The notes beneath the pieces are model-generated. The model did not search any database. It was not told the origin of the DNA and saw nothing but the letters and a program-made list of their open reading frames with translations. Below are positions 8,316 through 16,431 of a stretch of DNA of 51,139 nucleotides, in pieces. The first letter of the stretch is position 1, and each line of letters opens with the position of its first letter. Made by a program: the position numbers and the translations under genes. This DNA is from Stenotrophomonas maltophilia (GTDB lineage Bacteria; Pseudomonadota; Gammaproteobacteria; Xanthomonadales; Xanthomonadaceae), in the NCBI RefSeq assembly GCF_004684085.1, contig NZ_SRHZ01000017.1:1-51139 (forward strand). The letters are read 5' to 3'.

Positions 8316-9281
8316 TTACTTTGCTTCAGCGTCGGCCGGGGTGAAGCGCGGCATCGCCGCAGCGGCGCCTTCCTTCTCGGTCGAACGACCGGCGAACTGG
8401 TTGGCGAAGCGCACGTGGCGGGCGAACGGCGCGTCGGTCACCTGCGCCAGCGACGCGGCCAGCGCGCCGTTGAAGGCATCACCGGCACCGGTGGTGTCGA
8501 TCGCCTGTACCTGTTCGGCACCCACGCGGTAGTACGGCTGGGTATCGCCGCGCAGGTTCTCGTCGGCATGCGACACGAACACGCCCACCGAACCCAGGGT
8601 CACCACCACGGTACCGTTGCCGACCAGCTTGCGGCACAGCGCGTGCAGGCTGGCGCCATCCAGCGCGGCGACGTCGTTGGCATCCACGCGCTCACCGACA
8701 TGACGGCCGAGCAGGGCGGCGAACTCGGTCTCGTTCGGGGTGATCACATCGGCCAGCTTGAGCAGGCCGATGGTCGAGGGGGCATCGGCCGGTGCGGTAT
8801 TGAGCACGGTGGTGACGCCGGCCTCGCGGGCCGTGGCCAGTGCCGCTTCGATGGTCTGCACCGGCGATTCCAGCTGCACCAGCACCACCTTGGCACCGGT
8901 CAGCAGCGCCTGCTGCTGTTGCAGGAAGTCGGTGCTCAGCGCGGCGTTGGCACCCGGGCCGATCACGATGGTGTTGCGGCCCCGGGCATCGACGTAGATG
9001 CCGGCGGTGCCGGTCGGCTCGCTGCTGGCTTCGGCGATCAGCCCGAAGCCATCCTGCGCAGCCAGCTCACGCGCGGTGGCGCCACCGGCGTCATCGCCCA
9101 GCGCGCACACGAAGCGGGTGTCGGCACCGGCGCGGCAGGCGGCAACGGCCTGGTTGAAGCCCTTGCCCCCGGGGCCGGTGCTGTAGCGGCCGGCAATGGT
9201 CGCACCCGGTGCCGGCAGCGACTCGCACCGCCACACGTGATCGACATTGAAGGAACCGACGACAACGACACTGCTGCTCAT
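8316..9281 (-). CDS. rbsK: Ribokinase
   Basis: A 321-residue PfkB-family kinase that converts ribose to ribose 5-phosphate with ATP. It starts MSSSVVVVGSFNVDHV. The GGKGFNQAVA substrate motif lies near residue 43 and the anion-hole/catalytic base motif DTTGAGDAFNG near residue 263. E. coli RbsK has 309 residues. The start at 9281 was preferred to a methionine seven codons upstream, because it fits the family start. It lies 25 bp downstream of the nupC gene on the same strand and ends before an intrinsic terminator. With NupC it forms a two-gene nucleoside/ribose salvage unit, although no nucleoside hydrolase is adjacent. Confidence 0.92.
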   Translation of the reverse strand: MSSSVVVVGSFNVDHVWRCESLPAPGATIAGRYSTGPGGKGFNQAVAACRAGADTRFVCALGDDAGGATARELAAQDGFGLIAEASSEPTGTAGIYVDARGRNTIVIGPGANAALSTDFLQQQQALLTGAKVVLVQLESPVQTIEAALATAREAGVTTVLNTAPADAPSTIGLLKLADVITPNETEFAALLGRHVGERVDANDVAALDGASLHALCRKLVGNGTVVVTLGSVGVFVSHADENLRGDTQPYYRVGAEQVQAIDTTGAGDAFNGALAASLAQVTDAPFARHVRFANQFAGRSTEKEGAAAAMPRFTPADAEAK

Positions 9282-9306
9282 AGGGAATCTTTTCTCAACC
9301 AAGGGT

Positions 9307-10605
9307 TCAACTGAAGTGCGTCAGCACGCCGGCGATGGTCGCCGTCATGAAGGTAGCAATGGTACCGCCCAGCACGGCGCGCAGGCCGAACTTGGCCAGG
9401 TCGTGGCGACGTTCCGGGGCCAGGCCACCAATGCCGCCGATCTGGATCGCGATCGAGCTGAAGTTGGCGAAGCCGCACAGCGCGTAGGTGGCGATCAGAC
9501 GACCTTCGTCGGACAGGCTCATGCCTGGCACCTGGCCGTTCACGATACGCGACAGTTCGGTGTAGGCCACGAATTCGTTGATCACGACCTTCTGGCCGAT
9601 CAGCGAACCGACGGTGGTGGCATCGGCCCACGGGGTGCCGATCACCCAGGCGATCGGGGCCAGCACGTAGCCGAAGATGGTCGACAGGTCGGTCGGCTTG
9701 CCCAGCACGGCAGCCAGGCCGGTCACGTCGCCCAACCAGGTCAGCGGGGCATTCAACAGCGCGATCAGGGCGATGAAGGCCAGCAGCATCGCGCCGATGT
9801 TCAGCGCCAGCTTCAGGCCGTCACCGGCGCCGGCAGCGGCCGCGTCGATGATGTTGCTGGAGGTCTTTTCGACTTCCATCTTCACCGTGCCACGGGTGAG
9901 CGGGGTGCCGGTTTCCGGGATCAGCAGCTTGGCCACGACCAGGGTGGCGGGGGCCGCCATGATGCTCGCCGCCAGCAGGTGCTTGGCGTAGAACGCCTGC
10001 TGCACCGGGTCGCCACCGCCAAGCATGCCCACATACGCAGCCAGCACGCCGCCGGCGATATGCGCCATGCCGCCGATCATCATGGTCAGCAGCTCGGACT
10101 GGGTCATCTTGGCGATGTACGGGCGCACGGTCAGCGGCGCCTCGGTCTGGCCGATGAACACGCTTGCGCAGACGCTGGTGGTTTCCGCACCCGACACGCG
10201 CATCACCTTGGTGATCGACCACGCCATCACGCGCACGATGCCCTGCATGACGTTGAGGTGGTACATCACCCCCATCAGCGCCGAGAAGAAGATGATGGTC
10301 GGCAACACCTGGAAGGCGAAGATGAAGCCGTAGTTCTTGGTGTCCATCAACGAGCCGAAGATGAAGCCCGAGCCCTCGTTGACGTAGCTGAGAATCTTGA
10401 CGAAGCCCTTGCCCAGCGCGTCGAACACGTCGCGCCCGCCCGGCACCAGGATCACCAGCGCCGCGAAGGCGATCTGCAGGGTGATACCGGTGGCAACCAG
10501 CTTCCAGTCAACCGCGCGCTTGTTGTTGGAAAACAACCAGGTGATGCCGATCAGCACCGCCAACCCGAACAGGCCGAAGCCGATCCTGCCCAAACCTTCG
10601 ACCAT
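9307..10605 (-). CDS. nupC: NupC-type concentrative nucleoside transporter
   Basis: A 432-residue inner-membrane symporter of the CNT family. The N-terminal helices (IGFGLFGLAVLIGITWLFSNNKRAVDWKLV), the gate domain and the C-terminal transport domain are all present in order. FIGQTEAPLTVRPYI near residue 165 and the ETTSVCASVF segment just before it form the nucleoside site of CNTs. A good ribosome binding site (GGGGAG) precedes the ATG at 10605. It is upstream of rbsK in the same transcript, which suggests that the ribose moiety of imported nucleosides is used. E. coli homologues are about 400-416 residues. Confidence 0.92.
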   Translation of the reverse strand: MVEGLGRIGFGLFGLAVLIGITWLFSNNKRAVDWKLVATGITLQIAFAALVILVPGGRDVFDALGKGFVKILSYVNEGSGFIFGSLMDTKNYGFIFAFQVLPTIIFFSALMGVMYHLNVMQGIVRVMAWSITKVMRVSGAETTSVCASVFIGQTEAPLTVRPYIAKMTQSELLTMMIGGMAHIAGGVLAAYVGMLGGGDPVQQAFYAKHLLAASIMAAPATLVVAKLLIPETGTPLTRGTVKMEVEKTSSNIIDAAAAGAGDGLKLALNIGAMLLAFIALIALLNAPLTWLGDVTGLAAVLGKPTDLSTIFGYVLAPIAWVIGTPWADATTVGSLIGQKVVINEFVAYTELSRIVNGQVPGMSLSDEGRLIATYALCGFANFSSIAIQIGGIGGLAPERRHDLAKFGLRAVLGGTIATFMTATIAGVLTHFS

Positions 10606-10799
10606 GTGAGTGACTCCCCTGGGGCGTCGCGAAAAACGGGAAGCCTAGTGCAGGGCAGGGGCCGGGGCAAGGAAAAGCAGCGTGCGCGCGGCCATCGGTA
10701 CCGATCAGGCCAGCAACGGCAAGGGGTTGCGGTCGGCAGGGGCGGGTAGAATGGCGCCTCGATCCCGGCCCGGATGCGGGCCCGCAGCAGGAGATTCGC

Positions 10800-11771
10800 A
10801 TGCAATACCGCCGCCTGGGCTCCACCGGCCTGCCGATTTCCGCCTTGTCCTTCGGCGCCTGGGTGACCTTCGGCGACCAGATCCCGCGTGATGAGGCCCG
10901 CAACCTGGTGGCCGCCGCCTGGGATCATGGCGTCAACTTCTTCGACAACGCCGAGGGTTATGCCAACGGCCGTGCCGAACAGGTGATGGGCGACGTGATC
11001 ACCGACCTGCGCCTGCCGCGCGACGGTTTCTGTGTGTCCAGCAAGGTGTTCTTCGGCAGCGCCAAGAACCCGTTGCCGACCCAGCGCGGGCTGTCGCGCA
11101 AGCATGTGACCGATGCCTGCCATGCCGCGCTCAAGCGCCTTCGGGTGGACTACCTCGACCTTTATTATTGCCATCGCCCGGATCCGGACGCACCGATCGC
11201 CGAGACCGTGCACGCCATGGATACCCTGGTCCGCCAGGGCAAGATCCTCTACTGGGGCACCTCGGAGTGGTCGGCGGCGCAGATCCAGCAGGCGCTGGAC
11301 ATCGCCGAGGCGCACAACCTGCAGGGCCCGTCGATGGAGCAGCCGCAGTACAACCTGCTGCACCGCGAGCGGGTCGAGGTCGAGTACGCGCCCCTGTATA
11401 CCGGCGCCGGCCTGGGCACCACCATCTTCTCGCCGCTGGCGTCGGGCCTGCTCACCGGCAAGTACGACCAGGGCATCCCGGCCGACGCGCGGCTGGGTCG
11501 AGAGGGCATGGAATGGCTGCAGAACCTGGTGCTGGGTGCTGACGCCGAGGCCCGCCTGGGCCAGGTGCGCCGCTTCAGTGAAGTGGCATGCACGCTGGGT
11601 CAGGCCCCGGCCACGCTGGCCATCGCCTGGTGCCTGCGCAACCCGAATGTCTCCAGCGTGATCCTTGGCGCCAGCCGGGTCAGCCAGCTGCTGCAGAACC
11701 TGCAGGCACTGGACGTGCTGGAGCAGGTCGACGCAGCCGGCTGGGCCCAGGTCGAAGCCGTCTTCGCCTGA
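10800..11771 (+). CDS. Aldo/keto reductase, Kv-beta-like
   Basis: A 323-residue NADPH-dependent oxidoreductase with the AKR tetrad D49, Y54, K82 and H125. The N-terminus (MQYRRLGSTGLPISALSFGAW) and the DNAEGYANGRAEQVMG segment are those of the potassium-channel beta-subunit-like (AKR6/YghZ-type) subgroup. The C-terminal VSSVILGASRVSQLLQN forms the cofactor 2'-phosphate site. An AGGAG ribosome binding site precedes the ATG at 10800. The substrate is unknown; methylglyoxal or other small aldehydes are common for YghZ. It is monocistronic, between nupC (divergent) and the heme locus. A TAGAAT hexamer near 10747 is a possible -10 box. Confidence 0.9.
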   Translation: MQYRRLGSTGLPISALSFGAWVTFGDQIPRDEARNLVAAAWDHGVNFFDNAEGYANGRAEQVMGDVITDLRLPRDGFCVSSKVFFGSAKNPLPTQRGLSRKHVTDACHAALKRLRVDYLDLYYCHRPDPDAPIAETVHAMDTLVRQGKILYWGTSEWSAAQIQQALDIAEAHNLQGPSMEQPQYNLLHRERVEVEYAPLYTGAGLGTTIFSPLASGLLTGKYDQGIPADARLGREGMEWLQNLVLGADAEARLGQVRRFSEVACTLGQAPATLAIAWCLRNPNVSSVILGASRVSQLLQNLQALDVLEQVDAAGWAQVEAVFA

Positions 11772-11780
11772 CAGCCCTTC

Positions 11781-11807
11781 GTGGAGTCGAGCGTGGCTCG
11801 ACTCTAC
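11781..11807. repeat. SMAG element (GTCGAGC stem)
   Basis: A single palindrome ending in CTAC lies 10 bp after the aldo/keto reductase stop. Its left end reads GTGG rather than GTAG. It probably stabilises or ends that mRNA. Confidence 0.75.
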
Positions 11808-11902
11808 AGAGGCGCCGCGCCCCTATTTGATTGATGCGATCTATCGAATTTCCGAATTCGATCATTAATCTCATCAATGAAATTGAGAATGGTTGTTGAT
11901 TG

Positions 11903-11921
11903 TCAACTGAGAATCATTATC
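11903..11921. promoter_or_regulatory. Fur box upstream of hemP
   Basis: This 19-bp site matches the Fur consensus at 14 of 19 positions, with the right half (AATCATTATC) perfect. It lies 28 bp before the hemP start in an AT-rich tract (11825-11925) that contrasts with the GC-rich surroundings, as expected of a Fur-repressed promoter. A second GAGAATGG half-site-like stretch lies at 11885-11892. Confidence 0.85.
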
Positions 11922-11949
11922 ATTTAACTCGTCCCTCGCACGAGTCCAG

Positions 11950-12150
11950 ATGCTCATGAATGCTCAACCTGTACTGCTGCGCCCCGAAACGCTGACCCTC
12001 CGCGATCGTCCGGTCCGCGTCGTTCCGCCGGAAGAGGTCATCGACAGCGAAGCCCTGCTCAAGGGCCGTCGTGAAATCCTGATCCAGCACGGCGACCGCT
12101 TCTATCGCCTGCGGCACACCAGCAACGACAAGCTGATCCTGACCAAGTAA
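11950..12150 (+). CDS. hemP: Hemin uptake protein HemP
   Basis: A 66-residue (or 64, if translation starts at the second ATG, 11956) basic protein of the HemP/HmuP family. The C-terminal block GRREILIQHGDRFYRLRHTSNDKLILTK is diagnostic. Family members are needed for expression of heme receptor genes or for heme utilisation in several proteobacteria; the molecular mechanism is debated. Neither start has a strong ribosome binding site. A Fur box lies directly upstream and the TonB-dependent heme receptor follows 153 bp downstream, so it should be induced by iron starvation. Confidence 0.92.
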   Translation: MLMNAQPVLLRPETLTLRDRPVRVVPPEEVIDSEALLKGRREILIQHGDRFYRLRHTSNDKLILTK

Positions 12151-12159
12151 TCGCGGTCT

Positions 12160-12210
12160 GGTCGCCCGCCTCCCTCCCTCCTGCCGGCAGCGCCGACAGG
12201 GTGGGCGACC
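12160..12210 (+). other. Stem-loop in hemP-receptor spacer
   Basis: An 11-bp stem with one mismatch (12160-12170 with 12200-12210) lies 10 bp after the hemP stop. It is followed by pyrimidine-rich sequence with no long T-run. It could be an attenuator or RNA-processing site that makes hemP mRNA more abundant than receptor mRNA. This is inference from position. Confidence 0.4.
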
Positions 12211-12303
12211 CGTCCGCTCCCGCTCTCTCCCCCTCGGTCTACCGCGTGCACCCTTTGGGTGTGCCGGTAACCGGGGGTTCCCCTGCCTGATCGAACGAGC
12301 CCG

Positions 12304-14547
12304 ATGACCCGCCATACCGCCCTTTGCCTTGCCGTCTGGATGGCCCTGCCGCTGTCCGCCCACGCTGCTGCCACTGCCGCACCCGATGCGCGCGAATTCG
12401 ATCGGGTGCAGGTCACCGCCACTCGCACCGAGCGGGCCGTGAGCGACGTGGCGGCCACCGTGGACGTCATCGACCGTGAGCAGATGGACCGGCACCTGGT
12501 GCAGGACATCAAGGATCTGGTGCGCTACGAGCCGGGCCTGTCGGTCACCCGCAGCGCGACCCGCTTCGGCCTGGATGGTTTCCGCATCCGTGGCCTGGAC
12601 GGCAACCGTGTACGCATCCAGACCGACGGCATCGTCATGCCGACCCGGTTCGACATCGGTTCGTTCGCCAGTTCCAACCGCAACTTCACCGACCTCGACA
12701 CGCTCAAGCGGGTGGAGATCGTGCGTGGCCCGGCCAGTTCGTTGTATGGCTCCGATGCACTCGGCGGCGTGGTCGCCTTCGTCACCAAGGACCCGGCCGA
12801 CTACCTCAAGGACGGCAAGAACAGCTACTTCGGCCTGAAGTTCGGCTACGACGGTGAATGGAAGGGCCTGCTCGGCGGTGCCACCGCCGCCTTTGGTGGC
12901 GACCACTGGAGCGGCCTGGTCAACGTCAACCACCACCAGGGCCAGGAAACGGACAACAAGGGCACGGTGCGCAGCGACAACGACACCCGCACCGCGTCCA
13001 ATCCGCAGGATCGCGACGGCCGCAGCCTGCTCAGCAAGCTGGTCTATGCACCGAGCGAAGACCAGCGTTTCCGCTTGACCGTGGAAGGCAACGAAGACAC
13101 CACCGATACCAATGTGCTGTCGGCGATCGCCAGCGTTGCGCCGCCTCCGCGCGCACTTGCCGCCGCCACCGGCATGAAGTCCCACGACACCCAGAAGCGC
13201 AACCGCGTGTCCTTCGCCCACGAAATGGATGCGCTGGACCAGCCGTTCGCCGACAGCCTGCATTGGCAGGTGTACGCGCAGAACAGCGAAACCCGTCAGC
13301 AGACCGACGAGACCCGCACCGATGGCACCCGCCGCCACCGCGTGTTCTCCTTCGACCAGCATGCCTATGGCCTGCAGGCGCAGTTCAACAAAGCTTTCAG
13401 CACGGGCAGCGTCGAGCACGCGCTGACTTACGGCTTCGAAGGCACCCGCACCGAGATCCGCCAGAAGCGCGACGGCTATCAGGTCAGCAAGGACGGCGTG
13501 GTCAGCAACACGGTGCTGCCGGACACCTTCCCAGTGCGTGACTTCCCGATCAGCAAGACCACCGAGCTGGGCCTGTATGCGCAGGATGAGATGCGCTTTG
13601 CCGATGGCAGGCTGTCGCTGGTGCCGGGCGTGCGCGTGGACCGTTACGAGCTGAAGCCGGAAGTGGACAGCATCTTCGCCGAAGACAATCCGACCACGGC
13701 TGTGGCGCAGCTGAAGAAGACCAGCGTGTCGCCGAAGCTGGGCATGGTCTGGCGCTTCACCGACGAATGGTCGCTGTTCGCCGGTTATGCGCGTGGCTTC
13801 CGTTCGCCGCCGTACAACGACGTCAACATCGGCCTGACCAATGTCGCCTTCCGCTATACCGCCATCGCCAATCCGGATCTGAAGCCGGAAACCAGCGATG
13901 GCTACGAACTGGGCCTGCGCTTCATCGCACCGGCGGCGTACGTCAGCGTCAGCGGCTACTACAACGACTACAAGGATTTCATCCAGTCCAACGTCGATAC
14001 AGGCCTCAACGCACAGGGATTGACCGTGTTCCAGTCGCAGAACATCGCCGACGCGCGCATCTACGGCGCGGAAATGAAGGCGGGCATCGAGTTCGGTGAA
14101 CTCAGCCCGGCGCTGAAGGGCTGGGCGCTGCGCAGTGCGTTGGCGTGGTCGCGTGGTGACAACCGGACCGATGACGAACCGTTGGCATCGGTCGATCCGT
14201 TGCGTGGCACGCTGGGCCTGATGTACGACACCGACACCTGGGGCGTCGAACTGGCCGGCACCTTCGTGCAGCGCAAGAAGCGCCTGCCGCCGCCCGCTGC
14301 GCAGACCAATCCGAACGCACCGGCGCCGTTCGTCTACCAGCCGGCCGGCTACGGCGTGCTGGACCTGATGGCGCACTGGAATTTCGCACCGGGTGCTACC
14401 TTCAATGTCGGCGTGTTCAACCTGGCCGACAAGCGTTACATCGAATGGTCGTCGATCACACCGAGCCTGATCAGCAATCGCGCACTGAGCGATCGTTTCA
14501 GCAGCCCGGGCCGCACCTTCTCCGCCAGCCTTGCCGTTTCCTGGTGA
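12304..14547 (+). CDS. TonB-dependent heme/hemoglobin receptor
   Basis: A 747-residue outer-membrane receptor. The signal peptide ends near residue 22 (LSAHAAA). A TonB-box-like DRVQVTATRT follows at about residue 34, then the plug domain to about residue 160 (with RIRGLDGNRVRIQTDG and RVEIVRGPASSLYGSDALGG), then a 22-strand barrel ending in the aromatic-terminated SASLAVSW. Motifs of the heme receptor subgroup are visible as FRSPP (residues 499-503, a variant of FRAP) and NPDL (523-526). The short segment between them has no histidine, unlike the Yersinia HemR type, where a His there takes part in heme use. It follows hemP and leads the two genes behind it, with 4 bp to the next start. Iron/Fur control is inferred. 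Confidence 0.93.
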   Translation: MTRHTALCLAVWMALPLSAHAAATAAPDAREFDRVQVTATRTERAVSDVAATVDVIDREQMDRHLVQDIKDLVRYEPGLSVTRSATRFGLDGFRIRGLDGNRVRIQTDGIVMPTRFDIGSFASSNRNFTDLDTLKRVEIVRGPASSLYGSDALGGVVAFVTKDPADYLKDGKNSYFGLKFGYDGEWKGLLGGATAAFGGDHWSGLVNVNHHQGQETDNKGTVRSDNDTRTASNPQDRDGRSLLSKLVYAPSEDQRFRLTVEGNEDTTDTNVLSAIASVAPPPRALAAATGMKSHDTQKRNRVSFAHEMDALDQPFADSLHWQVYAQNSETRQQTDETRTDGTRRHRVFSFDQHAYGLQAQFNKAFSTGSVEHALTYGFEGTRTEIRQKRDGYQVSKDGVVSNTVLPDTFPVRDFPISKTTELGLYAQDEMRFADGRLSLVPGVRVDRYELKPEVDSIFAEDNPTTAVAQLKKTSVSPKLGMVWRFTDEWSLFAGYARGFRSPPYNDVNIGLTNVAFRYTAIANPDLKPETSDGYELGLRFIAPAAYVSVSGYYNDYKDFIQSNVDTGLNAQGLTVFQSQNIADARIYGAEMKAGIEFGELSPALKGWALRSALAWSRGDNRTDDEPLASVDPLRGTLGLMYDTDTWGVELAGTFVQRKKRLPPPAAQTNPNAPAPFVYQPAGYGVLDLMAHWNFAPGATFNVGVFNLADKRYIEWSSITPSLISNRALSDRFSSPGRTFSASLAVSW

Positions 14548-14551
14548 CCTC

Positions 14552-15151
14552 ATGAGCCGAGCACTGTCCGCACGCAGGAATGACTCCATCGCCGCGCCGC
14601 ACAGCGCGGCCTGGCCGACCCCGGCACAGCTGGCCACGCTCGGCACCGTGTTGTGCCTGTACCACGCCGACGGCAACGAGCTGGGCGGTTGGCGCCAGGC
14701 GGTGCGTGTACATGCCTGCCAGGGCGTGGACAGCGAGGGCCTGCGCGAAAGCCTGTGCTTCCTCGATGGCCGCGGCCGCTGCGTGTGGCGCCTGTACCTG
14801 CTGCCGGACAGTGACTTCCTGGCCTGGGACCGGCTGGTGGCCGCGCTGCCGCCGGGCCCGGAACACGACAACGAGGCGAGCGTTGGCGAGCGTCTGTGGC
14901 GGCGCCTGGCCGGCCATCTCGGTGGACAGCGCTGGCGCCTGTGCGCGCTGCGCCTGCATGCCGCCGACGACGGCCGCACTCTGGCCGCCAGCCTGTCCAC
15001 GCTGTCCACGCTGGGGGCGGCCACTGCGCGCCGCATTGCGCGGCTGGAAAGCGCCGAGGGCGAGCTGGCGATCGACGACTGCTGCTGTGCCGACGCTGCC
15101 CGGCGTCCGGCGCCGCGTGTCCCCGGCGATCTGCCACTGATCCGCCTGTGA
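14552..15151 (+). CDS. HmuS/HemS-like hemin-handling protein (tentative)
   Basis: A 199-residue cytosolic protein with no signal peptide. The segment ESLCFLDGRGRCVWRLYLLPDSDFLAWDRL (about residues 70-100) resembles the repeated core strand-helix of HmuS/HemS/ChuX proteins (SLQFFD..G.AVHKVYL). The rest is divergent and only half the usual two-domain HemS length is present. A CCC cluster lies near the C-terminus (DDCCCADA). The ATG at 14552 is 4 bp past the receptor stop, so translation is probably coupled. Expected role: accepting, storing or degrading heme delivered to the cytoplasm. It may instead be an unrelated protein specific to xanthomonad heme loci. Confidence 0.6.
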   Translation: MSRALSARRNDSIAAPHSAAWPTPAQLATLGTVLCLYHADGNELGGWRQAVRVHACQGVDSEGLRESLCFLDGRGRCVWRLYLLPDSDFLAWDRLVAALPPGPEHDNEASVGERLWRRLAGHLGGQRWRLCALRLHAADDGRTLAASLSTLSTLGAATARRIARLESAEGELAIDDCCCADAARRPAPRVPGDLPLIRL

Positions 15152-15224
15152 TCCTTTCCTGATGGAACGCCCGTTGGCCACGGATGGCCTCTCAATGAAT
15201 CTGCAACCCCGAAGGAAGACCCCG

Positions 15225-16160
15225 ATGAAGCTCCAGACAGCCAGCGTCATGCTGCTGCTCGCCGCCAGCGGCGTGGCCAGCGCGCAGCCCTCCGATATCG
15301 CCCGTGACCACGACAGCATCCTCGCGATGCAGGGTGAGTACACCGTGGACTTCGCCTTCGACGAGACCGTGCTGCTGAAGCCGGGCTACGAGCGTGCACC
15401 GGCGATGCGCAGCGGCGGCAGTGAAGTGGTCATCGTGGTTGAGGACACGCCGAAGCGCATCGTGCTGCAGCACCTGCTGCTGGATGAAAAGAGCGGCCAC
15501 ATCACCAAGCACTGGCGCCAGGACTGGGTCTACGAAGCACCGAACCGTTTCGAGTTCAGTGCCGACCAGACCTGGCGGGTGCGCAGCATTCCGGCAGCGG
15601 TGAACCAGGGCGCCTGGACCCAGTGCGTGTACGAAGTGAGCGACGCACCGCGCTACTGCGGCACCGGCACATGGACCTACACCAACAACGTGCCGAGCTG
15701 GACCAGCGACCTGAGCTGGCGCCCGCTGCCGCGCCGCGAGTACACCAAGCGCAGCGACTACAACGCGCTGGCCGTGGTCAACCGCCACACGCTGACCCCG
15801 AACGGCTGGACCCACGAGCAGTTCAACACCAAGGTGCAGCGCAACGCCGATGGCAGCCAGGTGGAGATCGCACGCGAGTTCGGCTTCAACGACTACGTGA
15901 AGACCACCGAGGTCGACTTCACCCCGGCGCGCAACTACTGGAAGGCTACCGCCGGTTACTGGGCCAAGGTGCGCCAGCGCTGGGACGGTTTCCTGGGCCA
16001 GGCCCCGGGCGTGCACCTGAAGACCAAGATCGACGGCATGGCGATGATCATTCCGCTGTTCACCCAGGCCGAAGAGATCCAGTCCGGCAAGACGGTGAAG
16101 GACAAGCAGATCGACGAAGTGTTCGCCAAGTACGTGGAAAAGGCGCCGAAGGAAGGTTGA
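15225..16160 (+). CDS. DUF6607 family secreted protein in heme locus
   Basis: A 311-residue exported protein. A signal peptide of about 20 residues (MKLQTASVMLLLAASGVASAQ) is cleaved after VASA. The mature domain has repeated aromatic-rich strands (HWRQDWVYEAPNRFEFSADQTWRV, PRYCGTGTWTYTNNVPSWTSDLSWRPLPRREYTKR), as in DUF6607, with two cysteines (residues about 139 and 147) that could form a disulfide. The ATG at 15225 has a good ribosome binding site (GGAAG); the upstream in-frame methionines would hide the signal peptide. It is the last gene of the heme unit, 73 bp after the HmuS-like gene. The function is unknown; a periplasmic or surface role in heme or metal handling is inferred only from context. 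Confidence 0.8.
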   Translation: MKLQTASVMLLLAASGVASAQPSDIARDHDSILAMQGEYTVDFAFDETVLLKPGYERAPAMRSGGSEVVIVVEDTPKRIVLQHLLLDEKSGHITKHWRQDWVYEAPNRFEFSADQTWRVRSIPAAVNQGAWTQCVYEVSDAPRYCGTGTWTYTNNVPSWTSDLSWRPLPRREYTKRSDYNALAVVNRHTLTPNGWTHEQFNTKVQRNADGSQVEIAREFGFNDYVKTTEVDFTPARNYWKATAGYWAKVRQRWDGFLGQAPGVHLKTKIDGMAMIIPLFTQAEEIQSGKTVKDKQIDEVFAKYVEKAPKEG

Positions 16161-16175
16161 TCGCGGCCTGGGTCC

Positions 16176-16411
16176 TGGTGGGTGCCGGGCTTGCCCGGCA
16201 CCGCATGCACGTATGGCGTGGATCTAGCGGACGTGCGCTGCTCTGGTGGGTGCCGGGCTTGCCCGACACCGCATCCACGCATGGCGTGGATCTAGCGGAC
16301 GTGCGCTGCTCTGGCGGGTGCCGGGCTTGCTCGGCACCGCATCCACGCATGGCGTGGATCTACCAGGCCCTGCTTACGGATGTCTGCAGTAGATCCACGC
16401 CATGCGTGGAT
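16176..16411. repeat. 68-bp tandem repeat of paired REP palindromes
   Basis: Three head-to-tail copies with an exact 68-bp period start at 16176, 16244 and 16312. Each contains a GTGCCGGGC-type palindrome and an ATCCACGC-type SMAG palindrome. A further SMAG element in GTAG-first orientation follows at 16389-16411. Copies 1 and 2 have diverged by a few bases. The cluster fills the convergent junction between the DUF6607 gene and ybbP. Confidence 0.85.
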
Positions 16412-16431
16412 GCCTTTGCCACACGACCGCG

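Noticed and set aside
12304..14547. Siderophore rather than heme receptor
   Set aside because: The FRAP-like and NPDL motifs and the hemP gene in front favour heme.
11920..15195. 1091-codon open frame on the minus strand
   Set aside because: It is antisense to the heme receptor and neighbours, has no domain sense, and follows from high-GC codon bias.
16176..16411. Possible CRISPR-like array
   Set aside because: The 68-bp units are contiguous with no unique spacers and are built from REP palindromes.
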